DNA of 64,000 nt from Lingula anatina. Lineage: Eukaryota > Brachiopoda > Lingulata > Lingulida > Lingulidae. Numbering within the stretch: position 1 is the stretch's first letter; every line of letters begins with the position of its first letter. The notes under the pieces are model-generated. The model saw only the letters and a program-made list of their open reading frames with translations, was not told where the DNA came from and ran no database searches. Positions 1 to 12,507 of the stretch are shown here, piece after piece. The stretch spans positions 171,419 through 235,418 of the forward strand of contig NW_019775658.1 of NCBI RefSeq assembly GCF_001039355.2, in the 5' to 3' direction. The translations under genes and the position numbers were made by a program.

Positions 1-2860
1 ATTTGGAGGAGAATGGGGTCAGAAATAATGGCAGACTGGCAAAGAATATGTATATATATATATACAGTCAATGAAAACGCATCATTTTTTTATCAAATAA
101 TATTTTAAGTTCCTTTGGCACATTAGGAAAATATCAGTTTTCGTGTTAAATATGTGAAATATGAAATAGTGGTCAGCCCACTCTCTTATGACCAAACTCG
201 TTTATATAGTTGGAATCGACTCTCGGTAAAAAAGTGCAATATATATAAGCTTACAAAAATAATCCACAGATATCTTTTTTTTTTTTAATTCCGTCGAATA
301 ACAATCTTTTAAACAACAGCGCACATTCACCATGATTTGTGAACTACCTTTGTATTGCTGTCTATAATCGCACATTATCCCGGATTCCTGCACGTTTCTA
401 GTCTCATATATGGCGTCACAGAGTGCAGACAACTAGTTTTAGGCCATCTCGGGTGATTTTCCTTTGCTGTCAACAGTAAACTCTTACGCTTTTTTTTTTT
501 TAATTTACCTAAAGAAACAAATATTAACAAATTTGCTATTACGGCGAATCAAAAGTCTCGAAAAGGCTACAGCAGCTTTGGTTTCGTCAATTATTTCTAC
601 TTCAGAATACAAAGGGTGATTGCATATAAAGTTTATAGAATCTAACTAAAGTAATCGACAAGCAGGTGGAACAGCGACTGGCAACAATCCGTCCACCCGG
701 AATTCATTGCGCGCTTCTCTGGGCATGAAGCGCGCAATGAATTCCGTGTTGACAGATGAGACTGGTCTACAAGTACATGCCGGGTGACCGAGATTTCCTC
801 ATCAAATGCAGCGTCATCAGGTATTACTGGTGCAATGAAACGAATATCAAAACTTTTTTTTCATTTTCTGTGAGTACCTCCCAATACAAATAGGTGAATA
901 GTTCTGCACTAAAATGGCCTACAACCTGCGATCCATGTCCGCTTTTATCAAGGGCAACCAGGAAAGTAATTGTCGTCTGCACCCATTCTTCACTGAAAAA
1001 AAGAACTAGAACCACAACAATAACATTTTTTGTCTTTATTTCATGTCTGTTTAATTTGATTACCAATATTATTTTCACTCAACCATAAGCGCATTGTATT
1101 AAGTAAAGTGTCAGGGGCCGTTTTGCAAAGAGGAAAACCAGACGATCAAGCCCTAATTTCATTTCCAGTCTTTGTTTTCAGTTGGCCTAGTTATCAGAAA
1201 AACGATAAAGCAATCAACTGTGCTTTAATTGAAACCCAAACTTCTTTTTAAAGAGAAATTAGCAATTTATAAACTCAGCCTTTTTTGAAATTACTCTCCG
1301 TTTGAAAATTCCATTTTTTTCGCTACATACCTGAAGTAGCCAAGAGACACAAAACAACTGCAATTCTATTCCGAGCAGTAAATCATAATCTTTTCGTGTT
1401 ATAAGCTTACTTTAAATGTCCGTTATTTGCCTCAAGTGGCTTCATTAGTGTCTGTTTATATAATGTCTCTCGTTCAGTCACAGGTGGCTTTGAACACTTT
1501 TCCATAAACATCCTACTTTATTATAGATTTTATCGAGATAACGAATAGAAACAAAGATTCCATGTCAGATTTTGTACAAAGAAACCAATAGCAACTCTTC
1601 AGACAAAAATAGCAGTCTATTTAGCCAAAGCCCCGATCACAATTTTGAGAATATTTCCAGTGCTTCAAAGTCCCTTACGATTTTGATTGATAAGCAGCTG
1701 TAAATCAAGAAGTTATAACTTCTTGTGTAAATTCAAGTTACCAAACGTCGATATCTGACTATGCACATCTAGCGCCTAAATACGCCAAGGTGACTCTTAA
1801 GACAAAAATTGTTTACGACTGCTTACTGAAAAATATTAATAAGGAACTTTCAAAGACCTGATATACGCAAAAATGTGGCAGGGGCCTAAAATTTGAAAAC
1901 TGAACAATAACATAACCTCTGAAGTAGGTATTGTGACTGCAATATAGTCATATATTCTGAACTCAAAAGTGCTATTAAAAAGGTCGTTTGCCAATATTTC
2001 TTCATAATGCTCCATTAGTGCTATGTAATATAGAAAATGCAGGTATTTCGCCAGGTAAAAATTGCGTGCAACAATTAGTGTCTAATATGTTGCGCGTTCT
2101 CATTTTCAGGACTTCAGAAGCCTGGCCAGTAGAATTTTTGACAAATGTGTATGTTTTTAAAATAACTCTTTCACGATGTGCCAGACAATATCCACTCCTC
2201 TTGCTTCTTGAATTTTTTCCACAGCGTGATATTCTTTGAGTGCCAAATGGGCCAATTATATTTTCGTTTAATCAGCATTAATTGAGGAAAACGCCAGCTG
2301 CACCATTAACTGCATAATAAAATGATTAACGTTAGCAAGTAAACAATTCTACGAGAATTCTGGTATCCCAGGTAATATAAAGTTCCTTTTAAATTAAAGA
2401 GACAGAACAAACATCCTTCCAGTTGTGTTAACTATCATTAGATCTAATAAAGCTTCCGTCTGCACTATAAAACATAATTTACGACTCTGTTCAACATGCC
2501 TTTTGTGAACAATTCTTCAGAGTTTTTCTTTAAAGATCTCTCTTTAATTCATTTTCTTAATAGATACGACGTTTTCATTGTCAAAATCTATCTCACTCTT
2601 TTGTGAAAAGTTCAATTACTAACTGATGTTATAACTAAAATGCTATGGCGTATCTCTTTAAGATAGCTGGACTTACAACATAAAAATAATTTAACTGAAA
2701 TTGTCATCAGTAAAGCTTGTTGGATTCGACGATGTTTCTGTATTTCCGCCACGTGAATATTTTGCAAAGTGTAATTAATTTGATAATGGCTAATTAATAC
2801 CATTTATTTTGTTGAATCGCTCAAGATCACTAGCCAAGCGTGCAAATTACGAACTACGTA
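1..2860. other. Gene-free stretch
   Basis: I see no convincing exon here. Open frames are short, lack domain-like composition and are not flanked by coherent splice sites. The only structured element is a short perfect hairpin near 0.7 kb, listed separately. Distal promoter of the gene starting near 2.9 kb could lie at the right end. Confidence 0.6.
698..746. repeat. Perfect 20-bp inverted repeat (hairpin)
   Basis: Two exact 20-bp arms (698-717 and 727-746) are separated by a 9-nt loop; the arm starts CGGAATTCATTGCGCGC. Similarity between the outer flanks is weak. The arms are unusually GC-rich for this region. It could be a small transposon remnant or a transcribed hairpin; nothing decides between them. 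Confidence 0.8.
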
Positions 2861-2864
2861 CATG

Positions 2865-2931
2865 TATATAAGGGGATGATTGGTTCGGTTACTCATAGCG
2901 GGACAATTTGAATCGCCTCCCTGCTGAAAGG
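2865..2931 (+). promoter_or_regulatory. TATA box and likely non-coding first exon
   Basis: TATATAAG lies at 2865-2872. About 25-60 bases downstream is a short segment ending GCTGAAAG followed by a GTTTGA donor at 2932. The coding exon at 3467 starts immediately after a TTTATTTCAG acceptor, so a separate upstream leader exon is required. This segment is the best candidate. Inferred from sequence only. Confidence 0.4.
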
Positions 2932-3466
2932 TTTGAGAAGCTTTATAATGGGTAGTTTTATTGGGCGTGCTCTTCAATAATTAAGCATGCTTTTACTTAT
3001 TTGTAAAACTTAGTTTGGTAAATCGATCTTAGTTGACAAGTCAGTGGCGGGATGGACAGAACTTAGTTACCGACACTAGCGTAAATACATAGGTATTTTC
3101 AAAACACACGGTGGCAATACGCGCCTAAACTGATTTGAAGGTCGTATTTAAAGCGAAAATATTGGTGCATTCTCGCTAAAGTGCTACTTGTTGAATCAGC
3201 TTAATCAGCACACGATAGTTAATTACCCCCTAGCCGCTCGAAGGTGCGTGTAAGACAATTAAGCCGATAACATTTTCCATTAATACTTAATTCAAATCAA
3301 ACGAATTTGGTCTGTTTAAAGCCATGGAAGTTGAAAAAGTGTATTTTCAATGAAACAGTATCGAATTTGATCGAAAACACCTTTGAATTCGCCCACTGTT
3401 CCTTTAAGCGAGCTTTAAGTATCCATATATCACACAGTTATGTTTTTTAAAATGAATTTATTTCAG

Positions 3467-5658
3467 ATGAAGTTTACTAAGGTTGAATACCTGGTTTTAC
3501 TCGTGGCCATGTGCCTCGTTGTCAAAAGCGAAGCTAGGTTTCGACGGATCGATGATGGCGCCGGGAAGAAGCCATTTGGAGTCTCCGAAAGTGAAGCTGC
3601 ACCGTCTGGGGGAAGGGTAACTGACGGCCGGTGAGTTTTAAAGGAAAGAATGGGCAAAGAAAGCTGAATTTTGATTAAGCTCTGGTATTATGATATGCTG
3701 TGCTGTAAGTAAGATGTCCAGCCTTCATCAAAGTATGAAATGATTTTATATCTCTAAAATGTACATATTGATATGTAACTAGATTGCACGGGGTTTGATC
3801 ACTAGACACCTATATGCACGATAGTGGTCGTTCGAGCACGTATATTCTAAGTGCAAAAGTTATATGTATAAACATTGGATTATAGTTCCTATCGACAGTT
3901 CTTGTTGCAAAGGTGTGTTTTAGGATATTTTCTCAGACATGCAGGGAATTTTTGAGTCAATCTCAGACTCTGATAAGGACAAAGGGAGTCTCTAAGAGGG
4001 ATGGTTTAATAAGTTTAATAATGCTGATAAATTTATAAAATCCATAAAAAATGTTCTGTAGACTTAACAAATAAAATTCAAGTTTAAACCCATTATTTTA
4101 GATTTAAAAGTAATAGTATTAAAAGTAAAGAGAAAAATGTCTAATTAAAACTATAAAATATCCAAAAAATTTTAAAATTGTAAGTTTTAGCACATTATCT
4201 GCCGAGCTTATATTCCTTAGTTCTGATGGGAACTGATTCCATCTGTACAGGGCCGCGAATTCAAAAGATTGTTCTCCAAATGTTTTTTAAGCCTTTCACA
4301 TTGAGTAAAGTATGAGCAAAACTATGCTACGAATGTACATTTCTGGCGTTTTCTATGACTTTTAATCCTTAACGACTTGTCACCATATCAAATCCCATAC
4401 TGTACATATAGTTGTTTTTTTTTGCTTCGGCTGCCGATGCCCAGAGAACAGTAATGTACTCAACGTGCAGATTCACCAGGCAAAATTTTAGTTTTTTTCT
4501 CTCAAAGAACGGATAGAACACCTCTATCCCCTAGAGATATAACCGCAGAATGTTAAGAATGAAAATGTTAAGACCACAGCAGCTAAGTCCCACAACCGTC
4601 TCTATGAAGGGCTTCTTGGTAAACGTAGAATGACATAATTAAAATACAGTGGTTAGACCAGAATCATTGATTGCCCAGGTTTGACTGCACGTTGCAGACA
4701 ACATTATTCCTTCACATATACATTATCATGTCACCGTGTCTACATTTTGCAAATTAACATTGGAATGTCATGCAGTTTGCCAGACTTAATCTTTATCAAA
4801 AGCACATATAGACAAAAAAGTAGTATTAAAACTGTCACCCGTCCGTTCTTTCCACTATTTCAAGCTGTTTCAACCAGGACTATGAAAACAATGGGGACCA
4901 CACGTCTTTCCTCCTCTGTCCCCATTGGCTTGTTGCTGCGAACGAATATTTTGAGATCATGGTACAAATTGTGACATTTCTAATTTCTTCTTGAACCCAA
5001 AAACAAGACTTTTCTCACCTGTAAGCAAGGGGAAGAAAATAAACCTACCATTTGTTTTCGTTTTTCTCTGTCAAAAGGGGTGAGTTAATGTATTCGCCTA
5101 TGTCGTATAACAGATGGGACAGTGTTTGGTTAAGGAGGCTTTTGAAAGAAATAAGGCCGATTCTCTTATTTAGAGTAGTCTCACATACCATATTATGTGG
5201 ACTTTTATATGTACAAAATAATGGTTTCAATATTCCTTTGTAATGTGGCCAGATACATTCTAAGGACATTTAATGTTTAGTTTTAAAGATAAAGTGGGCG
5301 AATGTTATAATCAAAAGAAATAGACGAACATAACAGATTAGCAGGAGATATAAGCACGACAAATTTAAATCATGAATTCGTATCGTAATTTGGTAAAGAT
5401 ATTGCTATTCAAGATCAGGCATAGTGTTTGGCAGGCACTTAGTGTTTAACTTACCTATACTATGGTATAAAAAAATAAATTGGCTAAATTAGTAACCACA
5501 ATATATGATTTAAAGCAAAACGATTTTGCGCATGAAGTGTCTTAAAAGCCCAAATTGCTCGGAGTTCGTCTTAGCAGGGATCTTTCACTTTTATATCAAT
5601 ATTTGAAGCTCAGACAGAATCCAATTCCTAATGTATATTTAACATATACGTGGGCTGA

Positions 5659-5719
<61 letters not shown>

Positions 5720-8073
5720 ACACAACACAAAAATAAATGAATGCTTTAACTGCTTTTGACTCTTATCTATCTATCTCCAACTTGAATAAGACTAGAAGTT
5801 TTCTCTTTCTTGATATGTGTTTTTTAAGCTATATCCAATATATTTGCTTATATGTAGGTGTGCAGGTGGTGCGAGTGTTGCATCAGCTAGCATCGGAGAA
5901 GATGGCACTGATTTAGATACTGGAAAACCACCAGAGGGCGGCAGAAAAAAGAGACAACTTCCTGGGGGAGCGGGGTAAATACCTTTACTTCGATTTTATT
6001 TTAGGATTAAGAACCATGCAAAAAGTTGCTTGTGAAGGTTAGTTAAACAGTTGGAAGCTTGGATTCACTCCTAATCACACAAAATGTCAAGAAAGTATAT
6101 TTCTGGCAGATATTGTTATCAGCCATATATGGGATCAGTCATTTGTCACGAATAGACATTTAGACGTTATATCGTCATGAAATACTTCAACATTTTACTT
6201 AAGCCTCTGTTTCGAATTGGATAAGTACTAACTGGCCACTATAATATTTTGTACCACGTCATTTCTGTTCCCTGTCTAAGAATAGTTCTCTATATCCAAT
6301 TATGGTAAAATTTCAATATTCCAACAATTTTCTCGCTTCGCTAAAGATTGAAGACGTTAAAAAAAAAAAAAAAAAGAAATGGCCAATAAACTTGCCCAAA
6401 TGTTCTCCATTGGAGACTATCCAGTTTCGTTGGTGTAATTCAGTAGATAGTATGTTATGACCCATATTTTGATGTTTTAGTCAATAAAGTTGCCCAAATG
6501 TTTTCCATTGCACACCATCCAGTTTCGTTGGTGTCATTCAGTAGAGAGTATGTTATGACCCATATTTTGATGTTTCAGCCAATCACATTGCCCAGAGGTA
6601 TGCTACTGGATACGCCCAAACTGGATCTGGTCGATAAAACATAATACTTGGTTCAGAGTAGTACAGTTTCCTTGGTTCCAGCAATGGCTCAGGCCCTGCT
6701 ACTGTTGGTAGGTAAAACATATTGTTTATATGGTATGTGCGCACCCTTGTGCGTGCGCGCACGTGTGTGTGTGTGTGTGCTTGATGTATATGATGAGCCT
6801 ATTCAACACGTTTTCATAAGAGCACGCTTAAAAAACGAGTTTCGAGTTTGAATGTAGACAATGAAAAGATTGAGAACCAATTTTGTTACTAGAATATCTC
6901 AAAACGAGTTGTTTTGATACATTTATGTTTTTGAAAGTAAAGATTACAACACTGATAAATTTGTAATGTTTTGTGGTTTGCATGTTTAATGGCTTCGTGT
7001 AAACTTGAAAACTTAAAAGAAAAAGACATTTTTGTCTCAGTATAGGCCTGCTATTGGTTTCTTTAACAGCAGTAAAAAATTTATGATAAAAGATTTAAAA
7101 TAAAGTACGTAAGTTACAGAGAATGTTGGAAAATTTGTTTATATTTCATAACTGAATGAAAACATATTTAAGGCCCCTAAACAGATGGTGCCAGCATTAC
7201 TCACCAAACTTTGGGAACATTGCCTTGTGTGCCAAGTGCACTACAGAATGGGGATGGAAAAAGATTCAGGTTAGTGTTACAACCTTTATGGACAACAAAT
7301 ATTATCTTCATCACGGTACACGTACTTTCTCCACCCATGGGTTAGGCAATTTTCTGTTACTTAACTAGTAATGGGGTTAAAAATGTTACAATTTACATTT
7401 ATTTTCACATGGCCTCATAAACGCCACTGTTTTGGCTAAAAATCTTAGCCAAATGGACGTAGATTATTTTTGCCTCGTTATATTGACAATGTCAGTTGAT
7501 TCAATTCATTAACCAGAGCTCTAACTTGTTAGTTTTTTTCATTAGTAAACAACCTTCAAAACTTGCTCATTTGCTTATATATATATATGATGTTTATTGT
7601 GAAAACTGTAAGTGGCATACATAGAGAATATATCCACCTTGCCTGTCAGGTTTTCTTTAATATCGTTCTTTAAGTTAATGTTCAAGTCATTAACTTATCA
7701 AATTATTTTTGTTTTGATTGTGATAAAAAGGCTTTGTGATATTAAAACCACTATGGTTTTTTAAAGATTGCCGTGTTTTTATTTTTTTTTTAGCATTTTG
7801 ATTAATATATATTATAAAGTATTATGATTTCTTTAACCTTTAGAACTTTAAGATATCTTAAAATAAGTTTGCATTTTATGTGCTGAGAAAACGAACACAT
7901 CGGTAAATTCTTTATAAAGCATTGGCCACACAGCATTTTTTCAAAGATCTGTAAGATAAACGTGTTTTCAATTGAATTTAAAGCAAAGTGCATATCTTTG
8001 TTTCAGATCTGGTTTCGATGCCAAAGAAGATGGGTGTGGGTGCAGATACCTGTTGGCTGTTGCTGTGGCCTAA
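3467..8073 (+). CDS. Putative small secreted precursor, three exons
   Basis: Not recognised. Exon 1 (3467-3630) begins with ATG directly after an acceptor and encodes a signal peptide: MKFTKVEY, then a hydrophobic run LVLLVAMCLVV, then KSEA. Exon 2 (5858-5974) joins in frame and is rich in Gly, Ser, Ala and Asp, ending in a Lys-Lys-Arg processing site followed by QLPGGAG, so a mature N-terminal Gln could form pyroglutamate. Exon 3 (8007 onward), joined directly, adds about 22 residues with a GCGC motif, giving 115 residues. The same exon has a second frame of 40 codons, very rich in Cys, Trp, Arg and Pro, ending at 8129; a candidate 19-nt microexon at 6579-6597 would select it and give 140 residues. 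AATAAA lies at 8476. The secreted, processed nature is inferred; the C-terminus is unsettled. Confidence 0.5.
5661..5719. repeat. TTA trinucleotide microsatellite
   Basis: About twenty TTA units lie in the intron between exons 1 and 2 of the secreted-precursor gene. Confidence 0.95.
5928..5943 (+). promoter_or_regulatory. CTCF-like motif in exon 2 of the secreted-precursor gene
   Basis: CCACCAGAGGGCGGCA matches the bilaterian CTCF core (CCASYAGRKGGC plus RS) at every position. It lies in coding sequence (PPEGGR), so chance or coding constraint is possible. Confidence 0.35.
6383..6597. repeat. 98-bp tandem repeat, 2.2 copies
   Basis: Units start at 6383, 6481 and 6579 (partial), spaced exactly 98 bp. 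Each starts with CCAAT- or TCAAT-like sequence followed by TTGCCCA, and ends in TTTTGATGTTT[TC]AG. Every unit junction therefore resembles a 3' splice acceptor. Only the third unit has TTTCAG and a GTATGC donor 19 nt further on. Confidence 0.85.
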
Positions 8074-8475
8074 TGGGTCTTCACCCATGCCCAGCTTTAC
8101 CCCCGCCCCGACCCGTATTTCCGTGGTAACCATAAACAAGGAAGAGGACACACGGCGGATTGTAAATTCATCTGCAGACACCGATTTGATCGCCTGAATT
8201 ACAAGTAGAACCTTAAACTTATCCGACAGTGGTATTAAAGTATAGAAATTAATGATAACAAAGATTAGATAGAAGTTGGATTCATACCACTCGAACGACT
8301 GGTAGGAAATCTTACACACCATACTAAAATGAAAAACATTCAATTACACAAGTTATGCCTCTCTTGCTAGAAATTTAACAGATGTGTGCATTTTTAAATT
8401 CTGTTTACGTCACTGAATATACATACGGAATAATGAGAATAGAATTGTAATTAGAGTGAGAACATCGCTTTGCTT

Positions 8476-8481
8476 AATAAA
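8476..8481 (+). terminator. Poly(A) signal AATAAA
   Basis: AATAAA lies about 350-400 bases after either possible stop of the secreted-precursor gene and is the likely 3'-end signal. Confidence 0.5.
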
Positions 8482-9927
8482 GCTATGAAATGAAAAATAT
8501 CGGTTTTGTCACTCTAAAATGCAAACCAGTATTTTCTTTTGTTATATAATTTGCAAAGAATATACCCGAGAATTCTAGGTCTGAAAACAAAACTCACTAT
8601 TGGCAGCAGACAAAATAAGGACCGATGACAAAATCAATGGTTTACGACCAATCAGAGTGAAGGAAACATGTCATCAATCAGGCGAATGAACAATCAAAAT
8701 AAAAGAAACATATCATCAACCAATTTGACAAATAATATCCATCTTGCATCTTGTGATGATATCATTCTTTAATCTGTTGTTTTTCACGGGTTCAAAGAAA
8801 GCAATGTTTAATTTCTGGAAATACATGTACTAGTATTGTGCCCAGACGTGGCAAAAGTACGAATCTGACATTAATCTATCAATAAGGTGCCATGCTTGGT
8901 CCAAGCGTTGATGACATTGAACGCCAAGCCGGATTTTTCGTTGGCTAATGTCTTCCGACGGCCATCTCTGAACTTTCAATTTCTCTCATTTGATAGCTTT
9001 TCAATCCTTGGTATCCGTCCCAAACTTCGAAATATCCACATCTCAAACACTTCCAGGTTTTTCAACGCAGTAAAAATTGTCGATATCACATAGCGTTTCA
9101 CAAGCCTCATTCTTGTTGTAAAGGTGAATCTGACATAATAAAGAAAGAAAAAAAACTTTTACAGAACAACTAAATACGAATAAAATAATGATTCTCAATT
9201 CACTCCTAAAAACATATACTTGCATAAAAAATTAAAGTTCAATAGAAACTGTAAAGTGAATAATAAAAGCTGAAAGAAAAATAAGAATAGAGAAAAGTTG
9301 ATAAAGAAAATTACAAAGAGATAAAAATAAAAGGCAACTTCGTAAGAAGGTTCACGGACCTGCAAAACATTCATTCCTATGCTAAGACTGGAAAGGGAAA
9401 ACTGTTCTGCTATTCTGCTATAGACGTTGTAAAAAGCAAATGATCTGGTGTTGCAGAAACGGTAGCTCCAGGAATGTAAGTCTGGAGTCCCATATGATTA
9501 CTGCATGTTAGGGTTAGCATCTAGCACACCGTTTCATGGTTAGTAGATGAGACGAATGTCTCCTGAACAAAGTAAAGGGAAAGAGACTACCGTTACTAGA
9601 TGACTAATATTATTGTCACACCTGCTCATGAGAGCGAACCAGTAAAAGCAATGTACGGGGGAAAAGAGAACGCAATTTAAGAATATTTAAAGATAACCGT
9701 GACGGCACACGTGCTTCACTATCGCATTCGAAGCAGTTAAAGGGTTAGAATCACAAAGAAGAATGCAATTAAGGAAAATTGCAGAAAAGCGTGTCGGCAC
9801 AAGCCACTAAAACATTCTCTAACAAAATTGTAAGTTTTTTCATGTCTTATCATCGCAGGTGAGCCATCTTTACTACATTGCTCCTCACTCAACGACCGAG
9901 CGCAAACATGGCGATTCGTCACAATTC

Positions 9928-10856
9928 CTTAACTCGAAAGCATCGCAAATTGCGACCGAACGCTAATAGCGATATCATCTTTAGTTTCGAGGCTATTATT
10001 TGCGCACGTAGGTCCGGTCGCAACGGCCTTTGCGCATGCATAATTCGTCATTTTATAGTGTCTTTCATGTAATTAAAGTTTGGGTTGCTAATCATAATAG
10101 TTATAACAAAGCGTGAAAACTAAAAGATTTGAGTCACTCGGTACCTCTGACAGAAAAAAAAAACAAACTTTTGGTAAATTTTCACGTGAAGACTGCTAAG
10201 GTCATGGTTTATTATACATAAAAATTTCAAAATAAAACATTTCATGCATCATTTTATATTTTCTGATGTTTTCTATAGTTCATCTGTGTAGTCTGTTGAT
10301 AATAATCATGTTTTATTATGAACAAAAAAAAATTCAGAATTAAACATTTCATACATTATTTGATATTTTCTCACGAAAATACGTCTGTGTAGTCCATTTA
10401 TAATAATCATAACTTTCTACACAAAATGAAAAGGCAGAAACAAAGCACTCGGTCAAACTGTGACCTTCCTCAGTGTCTGTTATTGTACTGAGAGTCTGAA
10501 CACTACTCACCCATGTATCAGTGATTGTATCAGTCCAAACACGTGCACTTCGCTTATCGAATTGTTTTTGACATTTTATTTGTGTCAAACACTTCAAATA
10601 TCAATATTTTTAATTGTGATATTCCTATAAATTAAAACACTATCTTGTTTAGCATCATACTGAAATAAAAATACATTATATGTAATTGTACTATGAACGT
10701 CTTCACTTTATGCGGCAATCGACTTTTAGTAGCGTTCGAGGCAATAATTGCGTTGCGTTTGTTAAGGCTTCAATTTAGCTGACTGGTGCAATGGCCATCA
10801 CAAATAGCGATTGATCACTATGCTTGCGGTAGCAATTTGCGATGTTTTCGAGTTAT
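9928..10856. mobile_element. Candidate inverted-repeat DNA transposon, ~930 bp
   Basis: The left end (from about 9928) contains TAACTCGAAAGCATCGCAAA and continues TTGCGACCG. The reverse complement of the right end (to about 10856) contains TAACTCGAAAACATCGCAAA then TTGCTACCG, so the ends form imperfect inverted repeats of roughly 35-40 bp. The flanks of both ends are unusually rich in GCAA/TTGC words. No transposase frame is visible. Boundaries are approximate and no clear target-site duplication was found. Confidence 0.5.
10214..10420. repeat. Imperfect ~107-bp tandem duplication
   Basis: The motif AAACATTTCAT is followed by ATATTTTCT, TCTGTGTAGTC and ATAATAATCAT in two consecutive units offset by 107 bp, inside the candidate inverted-repeat element. 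Confidence 0.7.
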
Positions 10857-12405
10857 AGAGCCCAGAACACTTAATGGATACATGCACCATTCAGAAATGC
10901 CATAAGAAAGTGACAGTGTTCCAAAGTTCTCCTTTAGTCTCATCTATTGTCTCATCTATTAGCTGCTCACTTCTCCATTCATTGTTCCTTTTTTAATGTG
11001 AACTTGAGCATTATCCATGTGCGTAAATAGCGCTTGCAAACAGCGGTTAGCAACTGCACTATAATATCCATGCCACAAAACACGGAAGTCTGTTCCCTGT
11101 GGTCTTCCTGAAAGGTTTCTCCAGTCACGCTTGCTAACTATTTTCATATTAAAAAGATATACGATCATGCTGTCATTTACAGGACGGACTGTTTTCTTTT
11201 AAGGACGGGCAAACGTTGTCACGATTTCCCACCTCCAACCTAAAGTTACTGCAGTGACTAATGTACACGGGAAAAATGGTTTGAACGCGCTCAGGTAAAT
11301 CTAAAACGCAATCTTCCTTTACAGAACACTTTTTATTATTTCTACTTTCTTGAAACCACTCGCAATGCGTGATTTTGGTTACCAAATAACCATTAAGTTC
11401 CCGTTTATATATCAAAGTTATCTTCCCGTGTACTCTGGCGCATGTTCCATACCAGTAAAAAAAACTCCCTTGATAAGTGATGGCCCCTAGCTAACAAAAC
11501 TGTTCATCTATGTTTTTGTCAAGTACGCTTTGTCCGGGAATAATTGTGACTTCTTTTCCGGAAACATCAAGATTTTAAAACCACTCATTATAAATTGATT
11601 TATCAAAAAGGGGACGAGATACTTCCAGTGCTCTTTTTTCCCTCGATAGAAAAAAGGTGAAGAGATACATGATAAAAGTAAATTGAGGTGGTCATCTTGA
11701 ATTTTCCATCCCCCAACAAAAGCTTGAACGGAATTAAATGTATGTGCTGTCAATCATTACCAGAGATTTACGTAAAAATGCACAGGCAAGGTTTCTTTTC
11801 GTTTGTGACAGCGTTTCTTCTTTTTATATATTAAAACGAAAACAACTACTGTCTACAGTGATAGGCCTAAACACATTAAAATAGAACCGACAAAAAGCTG
11901 AAGAAATACTAGGGCAAACAAGACTTTCTGGCAAAATTTGTTCTAAATCTTTTAGGGAAGGATGAAAATAACACAGAATGATATAGCAATTAAATTCAAC
12001 TGTGATGCAATTTCATATGATTAAAATATTTAACAATAAACAGCAGAGCGCAAATTTTAATTTAAAACACTGATATTGTCGCAAGAAAACATTCGCTATA
12101 AACTTATATAAGTTCTTTTTGCAATTAATTTATGTAAATTTTCATTCTATTTGCAATCAATTTATAGAAGTTCTCATTCTTTGTCTAGAATCAGGAGCAC
12201 CGAATCATTTCTACCATAAGTTTTTGTTTGCCTCTGGCCTAACAACACGTGTGTGCTTTGAGGCATGACCTTTTAATGTCACATCCATGACGAAGTGCGG
12301 CCAATAAAGCACACATTACCAACATAATGTTTGCATCTGAGATCCTCTCACCACATTAGGTTACTATATAGGAGTGTTTAAAGTGAATCTATGCAATATT
12401 TCTCT

Positions 12406-12507
12406 TATAAAGCTGGCAGAAGTGGATCGTTTTATATTGAATCCCCTGTCTGTGAAAGGTCATCCTCAAAAAGAGAGAAGTCAAGACAACCCAGTTACTA
12501 ACACAAG
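12406..12507 (+). promoter_or_regulatory. TATA box and likely 5' UTR exon of the TIL gene
   Basis: TATAAA at 12406-12411 is followed by a short segment ending ACACAAG and a GTAGGC donor at 12508. The first coding exon starts after a TTTCAG acceptor at 13743 with only six bases before the ATG, so an upstream leader exon must exist. This is a reasonable candidate, not proven. Confidence 0.4.

Larger units (their letters stand above)
8482..12400. other. Intergenic stretch
   Basis: No supported gene. It contains the inverted-repeat element at about 9.9-10.9 kb with an internal tandem duplication. The remaining open frames are short and not domain-like. Confidence 0.5.

Noticed and set aside
824-1088. 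Overlapping 64- and 84-codon frames on opposite strands
   Set aside because: Low-complexity hydrophobic composition, no splice context, no domain pattern and mutual overlap; chance frames.
7978-8343. 121-codon minus-strand frame overlapping exon 3 of the secreted-precursor gene
   Set aside because: It is antisense to a better-supported exon and has no signal peptide or motif. I treat it as a shadow.
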